Assembly: GCA_028554795.2 (NCBI GenBank) | Contig: CM068829.1 | Location: 131,961,325 to 132,025,324 of the forward strand | DNA from: Sinohyriopsis cumingii | Taxonomy: Eukaryota; Mollusca; Bivalvia; Unionida; Unionidae | Direction: 5' to 3' | DNA: 64,000 nucleotides | Shown: one piece after another, positions 53,321 to 64,000 of the stretch | Layout: each line of letters opens with the position of its first letter | How positions within the stretch are numbered: position 1 is the first letter of the stretch | Notes under the pieces: model-generated | The model's input: only the letters and a program-made list of their open reading frames with translations | Told to the model about the DNA's origin: nothing | The model's database searches: none | Program-made: the position numbers and the translations under genes

Positions 53321-56300
53321 AATTTTCAGAGACGTTATTTTCTGCAGCATGAACAGTTACAACAAACTTTCGAACTTGAACAGATAAAATACAGCCCACA
53401 TATGACAGTGGGTTTGTATGTATTCTTTCAGTATCTTCACATAGATTTAAATTTTACACCAATCATATACTCAGGTGTGAAGTGTGCACCTTGTACGGTG
53501 TATAGCAAACAGTTGAATGATATCTTGCACATGACTCTTCAGGCAATGACAAGCAGAAACATTCTATCACGACATGTATCTTAAAAAGCGTGTGTATTGA
53601 AAATATTAAAGCCAAACACACATCGGCATAGTAATGAGAGGTGAGTGTTATTCTTTCTCAATATTTTGTTCGATCTACAGACGTAACAAATACGTATCCA
53701 ACGTTATTGAGTTTCCAGGTGTAATGATGTATGTGTATTGCGACATTTAGCAGGAATATTAAATATCAGAAGAGCCGGTAAAACCGATCCAGAGATTATC
53801 AACAATTAACTGTTTTCAAGGGAGATATGTACACAAGACCGAGCGAGATGTGGCACGATAAGGGGAATATGGAGTACTATCGATCCTGGATGGTATTTTT
53901 CTCAATAGACAACTCAGTATACATGTACACTTATGAATGTTAAGAATGGCTGGTGGGACATGGCTTGTCGATCGTATCGTGACTTCTCTTTGATTTGATC
54001 TTTTGTTCGTGTTTCATAAAATGAATGTAAATTTTTCTCTGGCATTGTTTTAAACATCAATCATCAAAATCCTGCTACAAAATAATCTTTTCAGTTTATG
54101 GGATTAGATAGTTGACTTGTACTAATATAACGCAAAATGACTTAATGGATGTTCTTCACATACATAGATATTATAAAAATATAAAGGGTGATGTTATGAG
54201 TGGGATACAACACAATAACTAAATGCTGTACCCTAGAAATCCGATCCTAGTTTCCATGGTTATTTCTCGTGCACGCTAATGCTACTGAGTCATATTTCTC
54301 CCGTGTTAGAATTTCAACGTTGAAGAAAAACTTAGGGCAGTTTTTCCCTACGAAGAAACAGCTGCACAAGGGTTATGATTCTCATCTCAGTCATTCTTAC
54401 ATCCATTCAGGGAGAAAATAATATCTGCCAAATGCTTGAGCAGACTTGCACATAGATTGGACACCAAAACAAGAAATATTTTTTGTTGTTGGAAAACGGT
54501 AACAAAATATAATGGATATCAACTCCAGAGCAGCCTTTACCTCGTGTACAAAGGCTTTAGGATACCATATGTGTATGGAGAAAAAGTTAGCTGAATAGAG
54601 TCAATTTGGGGGTGAGGGAAAATACCCTAGAATATGTTTTTGTGGGGTTTGTTTTACTGGAAATGGGGTTCGCGGGGGATAACTGGAAAGACTTTTTAGG
54701 AGCATATATACCGGTTTTAGACAACCTAAACCTCTCCCATTAATTTCTTTGTCGCCGGTGTAACAAAATACGGTGTGGTTTTCCCCTTATCAAGCAATCA
54801 ATATCCTGGGGCAAATAATTATCAGGAAAGGGGTGGATGAAAGGGGTTAGTACAGATTCACTTGTCTTCTACATGACAAAAATATATGTGGAGTATTATA
54901 TATCCCATGATTTTACTAACTTTATCCCGATCGTCATATATGTGTGTAAGGGCTATGAGATAATAAAATATAAGTATAAGGCTAGAGTGAAAGATTTTTA
55001 GTCTAAATAAATTGCTTACCGAAAAACTGCAACTGTTATTAATTTTTGGTAATACAATAACTACACTCGTTAAAAATGAAACACCAACAATGGCGACACG
55101 GTAAAAACGCTGCCACTGGCGAGTCAGATAGTATGGTCTTAGTTCGTATGATGTACACTGTTGTCGCCATTTACATTTCTAGAAGGATGCTCTCCTCAAA
55201 CATACTGGCCACTATTCCTTCGCGTGAACAATTGCTGCGCAGTAAAAATAGTTAGCATGATGAGTTGAATCACAGATCACGTAAACAATTGCAGGCGAAA
55301 CGTTACTCAATTTCTACTTCCCATGAATCATTCATTTTGGGTCACTATCGCCCTGGGTTCCGTATCCGTTCGAGAAGTCCTTGTGGGTTTCCATTTCCAT
55401 CAACTCGGTCTCGAAATCAAGAATGCTAATTATTGTATCTTCGTTAAATATTGAGTACAGTTTTGTATTATATTGAGACTGGTCTTTCTCTGCTGCTAGA
55501 AGTTCATAACAAACATGTATTTGCTGCTATAATCGTAATGATTTTACTTTACCAGCACTGCCACCCACAGCGTTTGCTATTTATACAACTCCGACAACAA
55601 AAGCGATTGACACAGCTACGACAGTTGCTGTTGTTGTAACTCCAGCAACATAAAGATAAGAAGTAGTCGAGGTGGCGGCGATTCCGTTAATATTATCTAC
55701 ATGTTACATATGCACTTGTATTTCATGAGCAACGCCGTTCTCCCAGATCCACATAAACACTCAGGCGCCATTCTGAAAGTCAAGTCGGCAGTGTTGTAGC
55801 TGCTGTATTAACAAATATACCAAGTACATCGTGGAGCAAATTATACTCTGGTGAAAGGCACATTATCCGATAAAGTTACTGTGAGCATGGAACACCGCTT
55901 AATACACGACTTGATTTTAACATTCGACCTAGCCCGGAGAAGCACCTATACATCACGTTGATGTTGCACGTTACCGACGTGATCTTGATTATAAGGCATC
56001 AAAGTAATATCCGTGTACAGCAATATGTCGAGATAGAACTCATTCCTGACTTATATGCGATCAGCCCTACACTCGGAAAAAGAATCACCGGAAGGATCAT
56101 CAGCATAAGTATAAGGCCACGAATGCTCTTGAAGGTAAAATATATTGATCTAATAAACAAACAAACATGGATAAGAAAAAGTTAATTGGCGGTAAACGTC
56201 CCTCCTGGTTTGCTTGAACATGGTTGGCAAAAGAAGCGCTGTGGCAAATTTACTTAACCACTTAATATGTGAATCATAATAATAATTTGAGAGAACGTTT

Positions 56301-57100
56301 ATTATAGTTCTATAGTAAATCGAAAAATAATAAATCTAATGTTTCATGCATATGTGCTCACTTATACCATGTGTTACTATTGGAATTAAACAACAAGACG
56401 AAACGTTTAGTTCCAACAAATAGTGTAATGTCTGAAGAAGAGTTATGTATGACAAAACAGATTACTTGTAGCAGTGTAGTTTCCGTGGCACAATCATCCG
56501 ACACACCGGACATAATGTCTGTGAAGAAAACCTCAGATCAGGAGGAGATCCCAATAAATATTTTGCAAATCCTGGACAAGCATGCAGACTTGCTACAGGG
56601 TGCTGGACTGAATCGACATCGTCAAGTGCATTTATTAAAGAATTGAGGTGTGGGGATTGTTAGGCCATGATATCAGGATATTATATGTCTAAAACCCTCG
56701 GGGAATGATAAGCTTCGTGCTATTCTTTGACATACTTTTAGTCAGGCTATGCTATAATTATTAAATATAAATTTGGCATCATTGTCGTCAGCGATCATGA
56801 TATTTTAAAAACAAACTCAACTTTCGCAGAAGAATTTGTCACAACTCTAATATCATATTCATTCCCCGAATAAAGACAGTTAAAAGATTTACGTGCCGAA
56901 AATAAAAGCTGCATTATACGTTAACTAAACCTTTTCATTCTTAAATAACTAAACACAAACTCACACCGTGCAATAAGTTTAAATGAGAAATTGTAAATGA
57001 CTTTATATATGTGTCCAGTTCATCTAATGCGCTATGTTGATGAGCAACTGTACCTTAAGGTTATGTCGTTGCATTGTAAAAGTGATATAGATTCTCTCTC
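53321..57100. other. mostly featureless; weak coding-like scraps
   Basis: 55650-56190 has GC-richer, partially open stretches (for example LVKGTLSDKVTVSMEHRLIH near 55850) without a recognisable family. 56371-56646 is an open frame of 91 codons with unremarkable composition. Nothing else supportable. Confidence 0.35.
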
Positions 57101-57152
57101 AAGCCCGTGGGTAAAGGCCGATTTTCCCTTGAACTGGCTCACATACACACAA

Positions 57153-57159
<7 letters not shown>

Positions 57160-57187
<28 letters not shown>

Positions 57188-57250
57188 TGTATGTATGCAT
57201 GTATGTGTGTATGTATGTGTATGTGTGTGTGTGCGTGCGTGCGTGCATGT
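57160..57250. repeat. (TATG)n/(TG)n microsatellite
   Basis: TATG tetranucleotides grading into GTGTGCGTGCG. The two Cys/Val/Met-rich open frames here are repeat translations. Confidence 0.95.
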
Positions 57251-57539
57251 GTTTGTTACATCATTTTCCTTAATGAATTTCTATTGAAATTTTATTCAAA
57301 ATGTTTTCCATTCAGATATTAAACATTAACGTAAACGAATGTATTCGGTATATTTGTAGGCGTCAGAAACGTAGTTTTTATGGAAAGATCATGGCTTTAT
57401 CTCCTTGTTCATATGTTATGGAATTTTGAAGTTTCGCTGGTTCAGCCTTGTTCAGTTTTACTGGTTTCGGTCAAAAATAAACATCAAATACAGAGCCTCA
57501 CAAAAAAATGTATGTTTCAGCTTGCACGAATTCTTAGAA

Positions 57540-58330
57540 TGTTGTGTATATTTGATATAATTTATATTTAATTTATTTGTTTGTATGTTTTAAACATTTT
57601 TTTAAAAATTTCATTACATGTCAAAGCAATGTAACTTACTAGGAATTTTATATTTTTCAGAAATTATTTTGACCTGACTATTTAGTCGTAAACACCAAAC
57701 TTTGTATCTTTTGCTGACCTAGTTCCTGGCCTTGGTTGAGAATCAAGTAAACAATTTTTATAGTTCATTTTTAATGTGTGAATGATAATATGAAATTGAC
57801 GCTGTACTGGAATACGTGACTTTAGATGTGTAGATACCTTCTAAACCATTTTAGAATGTGATCACGTGACCCTCGGGAATCTGTTTTGCGTCTCAAGTTA
57901 CTGTGTAACCTTTGTTATAGAGAAATTAGTCAGACGGGCTTCTAAACACTGGAACGTAAGCTGTTCGTTTTGTTTGTGACCAGTTTTGAGTTATATTTTA
58001 ATTTTTATTCACATTATTTGGATTCTTAAAGATTAATTCTATATCCTGGAAATATTTGAGTGCTCATACAGAATTCTTAGACAAAGACATTTATTTACAT
58101 TTATTCTGGGCTTGAAACACCGAAATATTCTTGTCTGTTGAAAACCAAAGAACTGTAGACACTACAGCACTATACTGACTAGAATTTAAGTCATCGCCTT
58201 CCATTTGGGATTTTTTGTCGGGACTTGCACTTGAATTCATTAGAACATTCCATTACTAGGAATTCTAAAATTTAATTCGTGGATTATTCTTAGATTTTTT
58301 GGATTTGATTCTTAAAACCGTCTATGGATT
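57540..58330 (+). repeat. 5' LTR
   Basis: Starts TGTTGTGTATATTTGAT and aligns with 63061 onwards through shared blocks: TTTAGTCGTAAACACC, TTTTGCTGACCTAGTTCCTG, GAATACGTGAC, GATCACGTGAC, GTTTTGCGTCTCAAGTTACT, TGACCAGTTTTGAGTTATAT and AATTTAATTCGTGGATTATT. Similarity fades after the CTTAAAACCGT block near 58320, so the 3' end is approximate. Confidence 0.8.
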
Positions 58331-58388
58331 TGTTTTTAAATTTGGCTAAAGTATTTCAGAAAACATATTTTTTAATTTGAATTGCCCA

Positions 58389-59840
58389 TGTTTTTGAAAT
58401 CTTTAGTGAAATCGGCAAGCTTTTTCCAAAATGTCATCAAAGGTGGAAATCTTTCTTTTCAAGTCCTGCCCAGGACCAATTAGATCTTTTCAAAAAAGAT
58501 GAATTAATTCAACTTGCCTGAAAATATTGTCTTTTTGACGTTAAGGCTTCCTTAACGAAGCAAGAAAGAACAAATATTATGGTCCAATACTTGGTAGAAA
58601 AGAATGTTTTTGGATAAAATTGCTTTGGTTGCGATCAGTAAGTCTGTATCAGACTCTGACATAAAAGTAAATGAATTAGAATTAAAATACAAGATGGAAT
58701 TTGAGTTGACGAAGCTGGAACTTCAGAAACATAAAGACGAAAAACAAATGTAAATGCAGTTGCAATTGGACAAAAAGAACAAAACAAATGAAATTAACAA
58801 AAAAAAGAACAATTGTTATTACAAAAAGAAGAAAAAGAAATGCAATTAGATAAGGAAGAAAAAGAAAGACAAATACAGTTACACGAAAAACAAATGCAGT
58901 TACAATTTGAGAAAAAGACATGAAAGAGAGAAAGAAAAACAAATGCAATTACAAAAAAGAACAATTGCCAAAGAAGAAAGAGAGAAAGAAAGGGAATATC
59001 AATTTAGAATAAATAAATGGAGCTGGCTAGTGAAAACCACATCTCCACTTCAAATACAAGTTTAAGTTTTGATGTTGCAAAGAATATTAGGTTAGTGCTC
59101 CCTTTCAAATAAAGAGAAGTAGACAAAACTTATACTCGTTTTGAAAAAGCTGCTGAAAATTTGAAATGGCCAAAGAAGCATTGGACGCAATTATTACACT
59201 GTGTACTCACTGGTAATGCTAGTGATATTTACAATTCGCTGTCAGTTTACCAAAGTCGTGACTATGATACTTTTAAAGAATGCAATTTAAAGGGTTATGA
59301 GTAAGCCCTAAAGCTTATAGGCATAAATTCAGAAACTATAAAAAGTAGCTGGACGATTTCATGTCGAATTTGCTAGAGAAAAAGAGAAGTTATTTGATAA
59401 ATGGTTCTAAACCAAGAAAGTTGAACAAAATTATGAAAGTCTCAATCAACTTGTATTACTTGAAAAGTTTAAAAACTGTGTCCATAGTGACATTAAGACT
59501 TTTCTTGACAAGCATCAGATTGAAACCCTGCAAAATGCTCCTCGTGCTGCTGATGAGTATTCATTAATTCATCAAGTTCTTTTTTTTAAATAAGACTTCA
59601 ACTCAACCGTATTCTGGCAGAAAAGTATTTAACCTAATACAAGCCCTTCTAAATCTCAAACTGGCACAACTTCTAAAAATCAAGTTCAGATAAGCTTGAC
59701 CAAAGGTCCTTGTCTCTTCCTACGTGTAGCTATTGCAAGAACAAATGACACATTATTTCTGGTTGCTACAAATTGAAAAATAGTTATCAGAATCAAGACA
59801 GACCTATTCCAAATGCTCTCATTTCTAAGAGGTAAAGGTC
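58389..59840 (+). pseudogene. gag with coiled coil and SCAN-like capsid domain
   Basis: Begins near 58389 with a helical LIxxA-type segment (DLFKKDELIQLA) and VQYLVEKNVF. Residues translated from 58670-59010 form a Gln/Lys/Glu-rich coiled coil (long minus-strand Phe-rich frame is its shadow). Then 59100-59580: YTRFEKAAENLKWPKKHWTQ, and a SCAN-like region ending HQIETLQNAPRAADEYSLIH. Multiple stops. SCAN domains of vertebrate zinc-finger genes are thought to come from a Gmr1-like gag (published inference). Confidence 0.65.
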
Positions 59841-59859
59841 ACGGTCATGTATTGAAAGC

Positions 59860-60228
59860 AAGACATTTGTTGGGTCTGATGAACCCCTGTATGATTTTAT
59901 TACGGAGAATTATGAACCATTCATATCGAGAGCTTCTTTATCACTCGTGGGTGATTCAGCCAATCCTATCCCTATTAAAACTGTAAGGGACACAGGACCT
60001 TCTCAGAGTCTTTTATTGTCAGGTACTTTGCTTTTTTCTGAAAAGTCTTCTTCTAATGAGAGTGTTCTTATTCAGGGAGTAGAGTGCGGCTTTGTTAATG
60101 TTCCTCGCCTTTGTTTAAATTTGTCATTAGACTTAGTCTCAGGACCCGGCACAGTCGGCGCAGCGTATGCTTTACCGGTTGAGGGCATTCATGTATGACT
60201 AGGCAACGACCTATCTGGACAAAAGGTT
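59860..60228 (+). pseudogene. aspartic protease region
   Basis: IPIKTVRDTGPSQSLLLSGT contains the D-T-G active site; a second half ends GNDLSGQKVVVNP (an LGxDL-type motif) after a TGA at 60196-60198. One in-frame stop, otherwise readable. Confidence 0.7.
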
Positions 60229-61218
60229 GTGGTTAATCCACTTGGAACTGACAAGCCTTGTTTGGATCAGAAAGTCGATCCAATTGGAAAAGAATACCCT
60301 GATTTATTCCCAGCTTGTGCAGTTACCAGAGCTATGGCAAAGAAAGCTCTTGAGAATGATGTTAATAAGAAAAGTATTCCTTTAGCTGATACATGTATTG
60401 GTCAGGCTTTTGATGAGGTCACTTTCACTCCTTGTTTGGATCAATCAAAAGGTATTGATCACATTGATTATCTTTTAACTACTCATTCTCTTTATTCTAA
60501 TCAGGCTGACAAACGACAATTACTTGTGTTCGAACAAGGAAAAGATTCTGAGATTTCCAGTTTGTTTCAAAGGGACATTTGTGAAACTAAAGCCACTGAA
60601 GTTCCTGTCTGTTATTTCATTACAAATTTAATTCTTATGAGAAAATGGAGACCTACCGAAGTACCTGCTGCTGACGAAGGGTCAGTGAACTACCAAACTG
60701 TAGTTTCAAAAGCATACAGACAGGAAAGGCCTATTATGGCCCGTGAAACTCTTTTGGTTGGTCATTTAGGGATTAATAAGACTGATCACAACATCTAGAA
60801 TAACTTCTATTGGCCTAAAATCAAAAGTGATGTTTGTAAATACCGTAGATCTTGTCATACTTGTCAAATGGTAGAAAAACCCAATCAGAAGATACCTAAG
60901 GCTCATTTACACCCAACTCCTGCCTTTGACGAACCATTTAGTAGAATTATGGTAGATTGTGTTGGTCCCTTACCTAAGACCAAGTTAGGTAACCAATACC
61001 TGTTGACCAGTATGTGTACGTCAACAATGTTTCCGGAGGCAATTGTTTTGAGGAATACTAAATCTAAAACAATAGTAAAAACTTTGATACAGTTTTTCTT
61101 TTTACTCAATTTGACCTTCCCAAATCTGTCCAATAAGGTCAAGGATCAAATTCTAGGTCTGGAACTTTCCAGCCAATTATGCTTAAATTTGGCATTCAGC
61201 AGTTCAGCCCAGAAGTGA
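60229..61218 (+). pseudogene. linker and integrase (zinc finger and first part of the core)
   Basis: After a linker (60229 to about 60690) a zinc-binding region reads HLGINKTDHNI, a TAG at 60796, then NFYWPKIKSDVCK and SCHTCQMVEK (HHCC type). The catalytic core starts with SRIMVDCVGPLPKTKLGNQY, with the first Asp, and LTSMCTSTMFPEAIVLRN. Beyond 61110 the remaining core is frameshifted and partly deleted; the second Asp and the Glu are not readable. Located upstream of RT. Confidence 0.75.
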
Positions 61219-61514
61219 AATTATGGTATGAGAGAACTACAATGGAGAGAACTTTTGAGTCTGGTAATGGAGTTCTGTCTCTCTTGTTCATTCTTTAAAA
61301 TTTTCATCAGTTTAAATAGTACGGCCTTTACAAGATTCAGAAGAAAACAAATTAGGTAAATTATAATAACAGTACTCCTGGGATCTAAATAAATTAAAAG
61401 AGTACCAGTATATTGAAATAGATAACCAGGTTAAAAATGCAATTAATTTAGTTGTACCTGTCCGACTCATTGAAGCTTTAAGTGAAGGACTAATCAGATT
61501 CTACTGATAGTGGA

Positions 61515-62480
61515 GTGACAAATCTTCGGAATTCAGACATTATGAAAGATCTGGACCAGAAACTTTCACAGATGCAAGATCAAGAGAGAAACGAACTTAC
61601 ACAATTATTAGTTGAATATGAGCACTTATTTCCAGATGTTCCTACAAGAACGAACAACATTTTCCATGACGTTGAAATTGTAAATTCCAAAGCTTTGAAA
61701 CAACACCCATACAGGATGAACCCTCTCAAACAGGAATACTTGAAAAAAGAAATTCAGTATTTGCTGGAGAATGATTTAACAGAGCCCATTAAAAGTGATT
61801 GGAGTTCACCATGCATACTTATTCCAAAACCAAATAAAACTTTTCGAATATGCACTGATTATAGGAAGGTGAAAATTGTGCCAAAAACAGATTCATTTCC
61901 ATTACCAAGAATCGACGACTGTATTAATAGGATCGGAAATGCCAAGTAAGTCACCAAATTTGACCTTCTGAAAGGATTTTGGCAAATTCTACCAACGGAA
62001 AGAAAATTTCGGCATTTGTGACTCCAGATGGACTTGATCAATATCAAGTAATGTCATTTGGGATGAAAGGGTCGCCAAGTACTTTTCAAAGTCTCCTGAA
62101 TATGATTATCTCTGGTCTAGACAATTGTGAAGCTTACATCGATGATGTCATCATATACAACGACACCTGGAAAGAACATTTAGCAACAATTCGGAAATTC
62201 TTTGACAGACTCAGAGTTGCAAGTCTGACAATTAATATTTCCAAAAGTGAGTTCTGCCGTGCTAGTGTAACCTTTCTTGGACATGTTGTGGGACATGGAC
62301 AAGTTAAACCTATAGATGCTGAGGTCAAGGCTATCTCTGAATTCCCTGTGCCTGATAATAAAAAGCAACTGATGAGATTTTTAGGTATGGCTGGATACTA
62401 TCGGAACTTTTGTTTCAATTTTTCTATAACTGCTCAACCCCTGACATATTTATTGAGTAAGAAGAATAAGTTCCTTTGGA
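61515..62480 (+). pseudogene. reverse transcriptase
   Basis: 61515-61949: PYRMNPLKQEYLKKEIQYLL, SDWSSPCILIPKPN, ICTDYRKVK and FPLPRIDDCI; a TAA at 61947 sits within the block that should continue VTKFDLLKGFWQI. 61979-62480: YQVMSFGMKGSPSTFQ, active site AYIDDVIIYN (YIDD), SEFCRASVTFLGHVVG and MRFLGMAGYYRNF. All catalytic Asp codons are present, but the frame is interrupted at least twice. Confidence 0.88.
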
Positions 62481-62935
62481 TGACAAATGTTAGTAGTCTT
62501 TTGACAATTGAAAAGCCATACATAAAAGCGTTCCAGTTCTTACAGCTCCAAATTTCAGCCAATCATTTAAACTGTATGTTGGTGCAAGTGATGTTGGGCT
62601 TAGAGCAGTTTTGATTCAAAAAGAAGAAAATGGTGTTGATCATCCAGTGTGTTATTTTTCAAAGAAATTAAATAAGCATCAAAGAAATTATTCACCAACC
62701 GAGAAGGAATGTTTAGCTTTGATACCGGCATTAAAATATTTTGAAGTTTACATTAGTTCAGTCCTTCTCGATTATTGTGTTTAGTGATCACAACCCTCTT
62801 ACTTTCATCGGCAAGATGACGAAAAAACAAACAAAGACTATTAAGGTAGAGTTTGTTGTTACAGGAATATGATATCGACATCAGGCACATCAAGGGGAAA
62901 AATATTTTAATAGCAGATGCACTTCCCCATTTATA
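62480..62935 (+). pseudogene. RNase H domain
   Basis: Readable in shifting frames: FKLYVGASDVGLRAVLIQKE, HPVCYFSKKLNKHQRNYSPT, EKECLALIPALKYFEVYI, FSDHNPLTFI and a final ISDIRHIKGKNILIADAL-type region. It ends just before the polypurine tract and 3' LTR, with no integrase after it. Confidence 0.8.
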
Positions 62936-63060
62936 ACAATGTATTATTTCATGAACACTTTATATATTTTAAGAGAGTTCTTTTTAACCTCATGTATAAT
63001 TAATGTACGGCAAAACGAAAGCTTTATCATATACATCTTTCTTTTTCGTTATGGGGGAAG

Positions 63061-63960
63061 TGTTATGTATAACTGATTTAATTCATATTTGATTTAATTT
63101 AATTGTTTGTAAGTTTTAAAATCTTTTTTAAATTCATTATATGTCAAAGTAATGTAATTTTGTTTATTAGGAATTTTATATTTTCCAGAAATTAGTTTGA
63201 AATTATTATTTAGTCGTAAACACGGAACTTTGTATCTTTTGCTGACCTAGTTCCTGACCTTGATTGAGAATCAAGTGCACAACTTGTTTCTGTAATTCAT
63301 TTTTAATGTGTGAATGATAATAATGAATTCGAGGCTGTACTGGAATACGTGACCTTAGACGTGTAGATACCTTCGAATCATTCTAGAATGTGATCACGTG
63401 ACTCTCACACGGGAATCTGTTTTGCGTCTCAAGTTACTGTATAACTTTTGTTTATAGAGAAATTAGTCAGTCGTGCTTCTAAACACTGGGACATAAGGTG
63501 TTCGTTTTGTTTGTGACCAGTTTTGAGTTATATTTTACTTTTTATTCAGATTATTTGGATTCTAAAAGATTAATTGTTTTTCCTCGAAATATTTGAGTGT
63601 TCATACAGAGTTCTTGGACAAACACATTCATTTAAATTTTATTCGAAATATCAAACACCGGAATATGACTGTCTGTGGAATAAGAAATAACTGTAGATTC
63701 TACAGCACCATACTGAATACAGTACATTTTGGATTTTTCGTCAGGACTCGAACTTGAGTTCATTAGAACATTCCATTATTAGGACTTCTAAAATTTAATT
63801 CGTGGATTATTCTTGTATAATTTTTTAATTTTATTCTTAAAACCGTAAATTCTTATTTTTTCATTTTTACAGTGTTTATCCAGGGACAAAAATGTTTTGT
63901 TAAATTTTTCAAAGCTTGATGTTTTCACTTTCTTTTGTTACTGTCTATAAGATCCTAAAC
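63061..63960 (+). repeat. 3' LTR
   Basis: Starts TGTTATGTATAACTGATT right after the polypurine tract. Matches the 5' LTR up to about 63846, and its extreme 3' part (GTTTTGTTAAATTTTTCAAA) matches the solo LTR end at 39755-39780. The exact end, and hence the target duplication, is unclear this close to the window edge. Confidence 0.75.
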
Positions 63961-64000
63961 ACGTTACATAAGAAGGGAAACATTGTACCAAAGTATCCTC

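Larger units (their letters stand above)
57540..63960 (+). mobile_element. decayed Gmr1-like Ty3/Gypsy LTR retrotransposon (IN before RT)
   Basis: Two related LTRs (57540 to about 58330, and 63061 to about 63960, both starting TGTTRTGTATA) enclose gag, protease, integrase, RT and RNase H in that order. In ordinary Ty3/Gypsy elements IN follows RNase H; placing IN between PR and RT, together with a SCAN-like gag, is the Gmr1 arrangement (established for the Gmr1 clade). Every domain has stops or frameshifts, and the LTRs differ by many substitutions and indels, so the copy is old. A polypurine stretch ATGGGGGAAG (63051-63060) directly precedes the 3' LTR. Confidence 0.8.

Noticed and set aside
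56371-56646. 91-codon frame as a gene or gag fragment
   Set aside because: No recognisable motif, splice signals or link to the LTR element starting at 57540.
58682-58948. 88-codon Phe/Val/Leu minus-strand frame as a membrane protein
   Set aside because: Antisense of the Lys/Gln/Glu-rich coiled coil of the retrotransposon gag.

Overview
This is animal nuclear DNA: AT-rich, intron-bearing and packed with transposons. It most likely comes from a mollusc, probably a bivalve. That is inferred from tRNA-derived SINEs, a spliced gene whose 3' exons resemble the MIEAP (mitochondria-eating protein) C-terminal domain, a Gmr1-like LTR element and a complete Maverick/Polinton. No species call is possible from sequence alone.

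Layout. 1-3732: SINEs, (TA)n microsatellites and a direct duplication. 3733-19057: a full-length Maverick/Polinton (virus-like, self-synthesising DNA transposon) with identical 258-bp terminal inverted repeats flanked by TTACTG. 19063-28900: sparse DNA with hAT-type MITEs, a LINE 3' end, minisatellites and a few weak exon candidates. About 29000-37870: a decayed L1/Tx1-like LINE on the minus strand, whose endonuclease domain has been blown up by about 87 tandem copies of a 54-bp segment. 38.9-39.8 kb: a solo LTR. 40996-51445: a plus-strand multi-exon MIEAP-like gene with a QH-rich repeat exon and two reading-frame lesions. 52-57 kb: mostly featureless DNA with a few coding-like scraps. 57540 to about 63960: a decayed LTR retrotransposon with the order gag-PR-IN-RT-RNaseH (integrase before RT), which is the Gmr1 arrangement.

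Polinton gene logic. Structural and entry-related genes run leftwards from about 11.5 kb: a coiled-coil protein, a basic virion-like protein, the double-jelly-roll major capsid protein, a small hydrophobic/basic protein, an adenain-like cysteine protease, a long coiled-coil fibre, a membrane protein and a penton-like protein. On the right are integrase and DUF5679/phospholipase A2 genes (minus strand) and the FtsK/HerA packaging ATPase (plus strand). In the middle, read rightwards, is a very divergent family B DNA polymerase fused to an SF1 helicase, followed in another frame by an HNH zinc domain. A second, homing-type HNH endonuclease and a small zinc protein lie beside it. Three genes change frame exactly at mononucleotide runs (G12, A10, T8), while everything else is open and the TIRs are identical. 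The element is therefore either very young with slippage lesions or carries homopolymer sequencing errors.

Main points for a second look: the polymerase-helicase-HNH arrangement; the terminal repeats that are themselves foldback units; the homopolymer breaks; the 54-bp array inside the LINE endonuclease; the IN-before-RT element; and the MIEAP-like gene with a piece of one exon copied into an intronic satellite.
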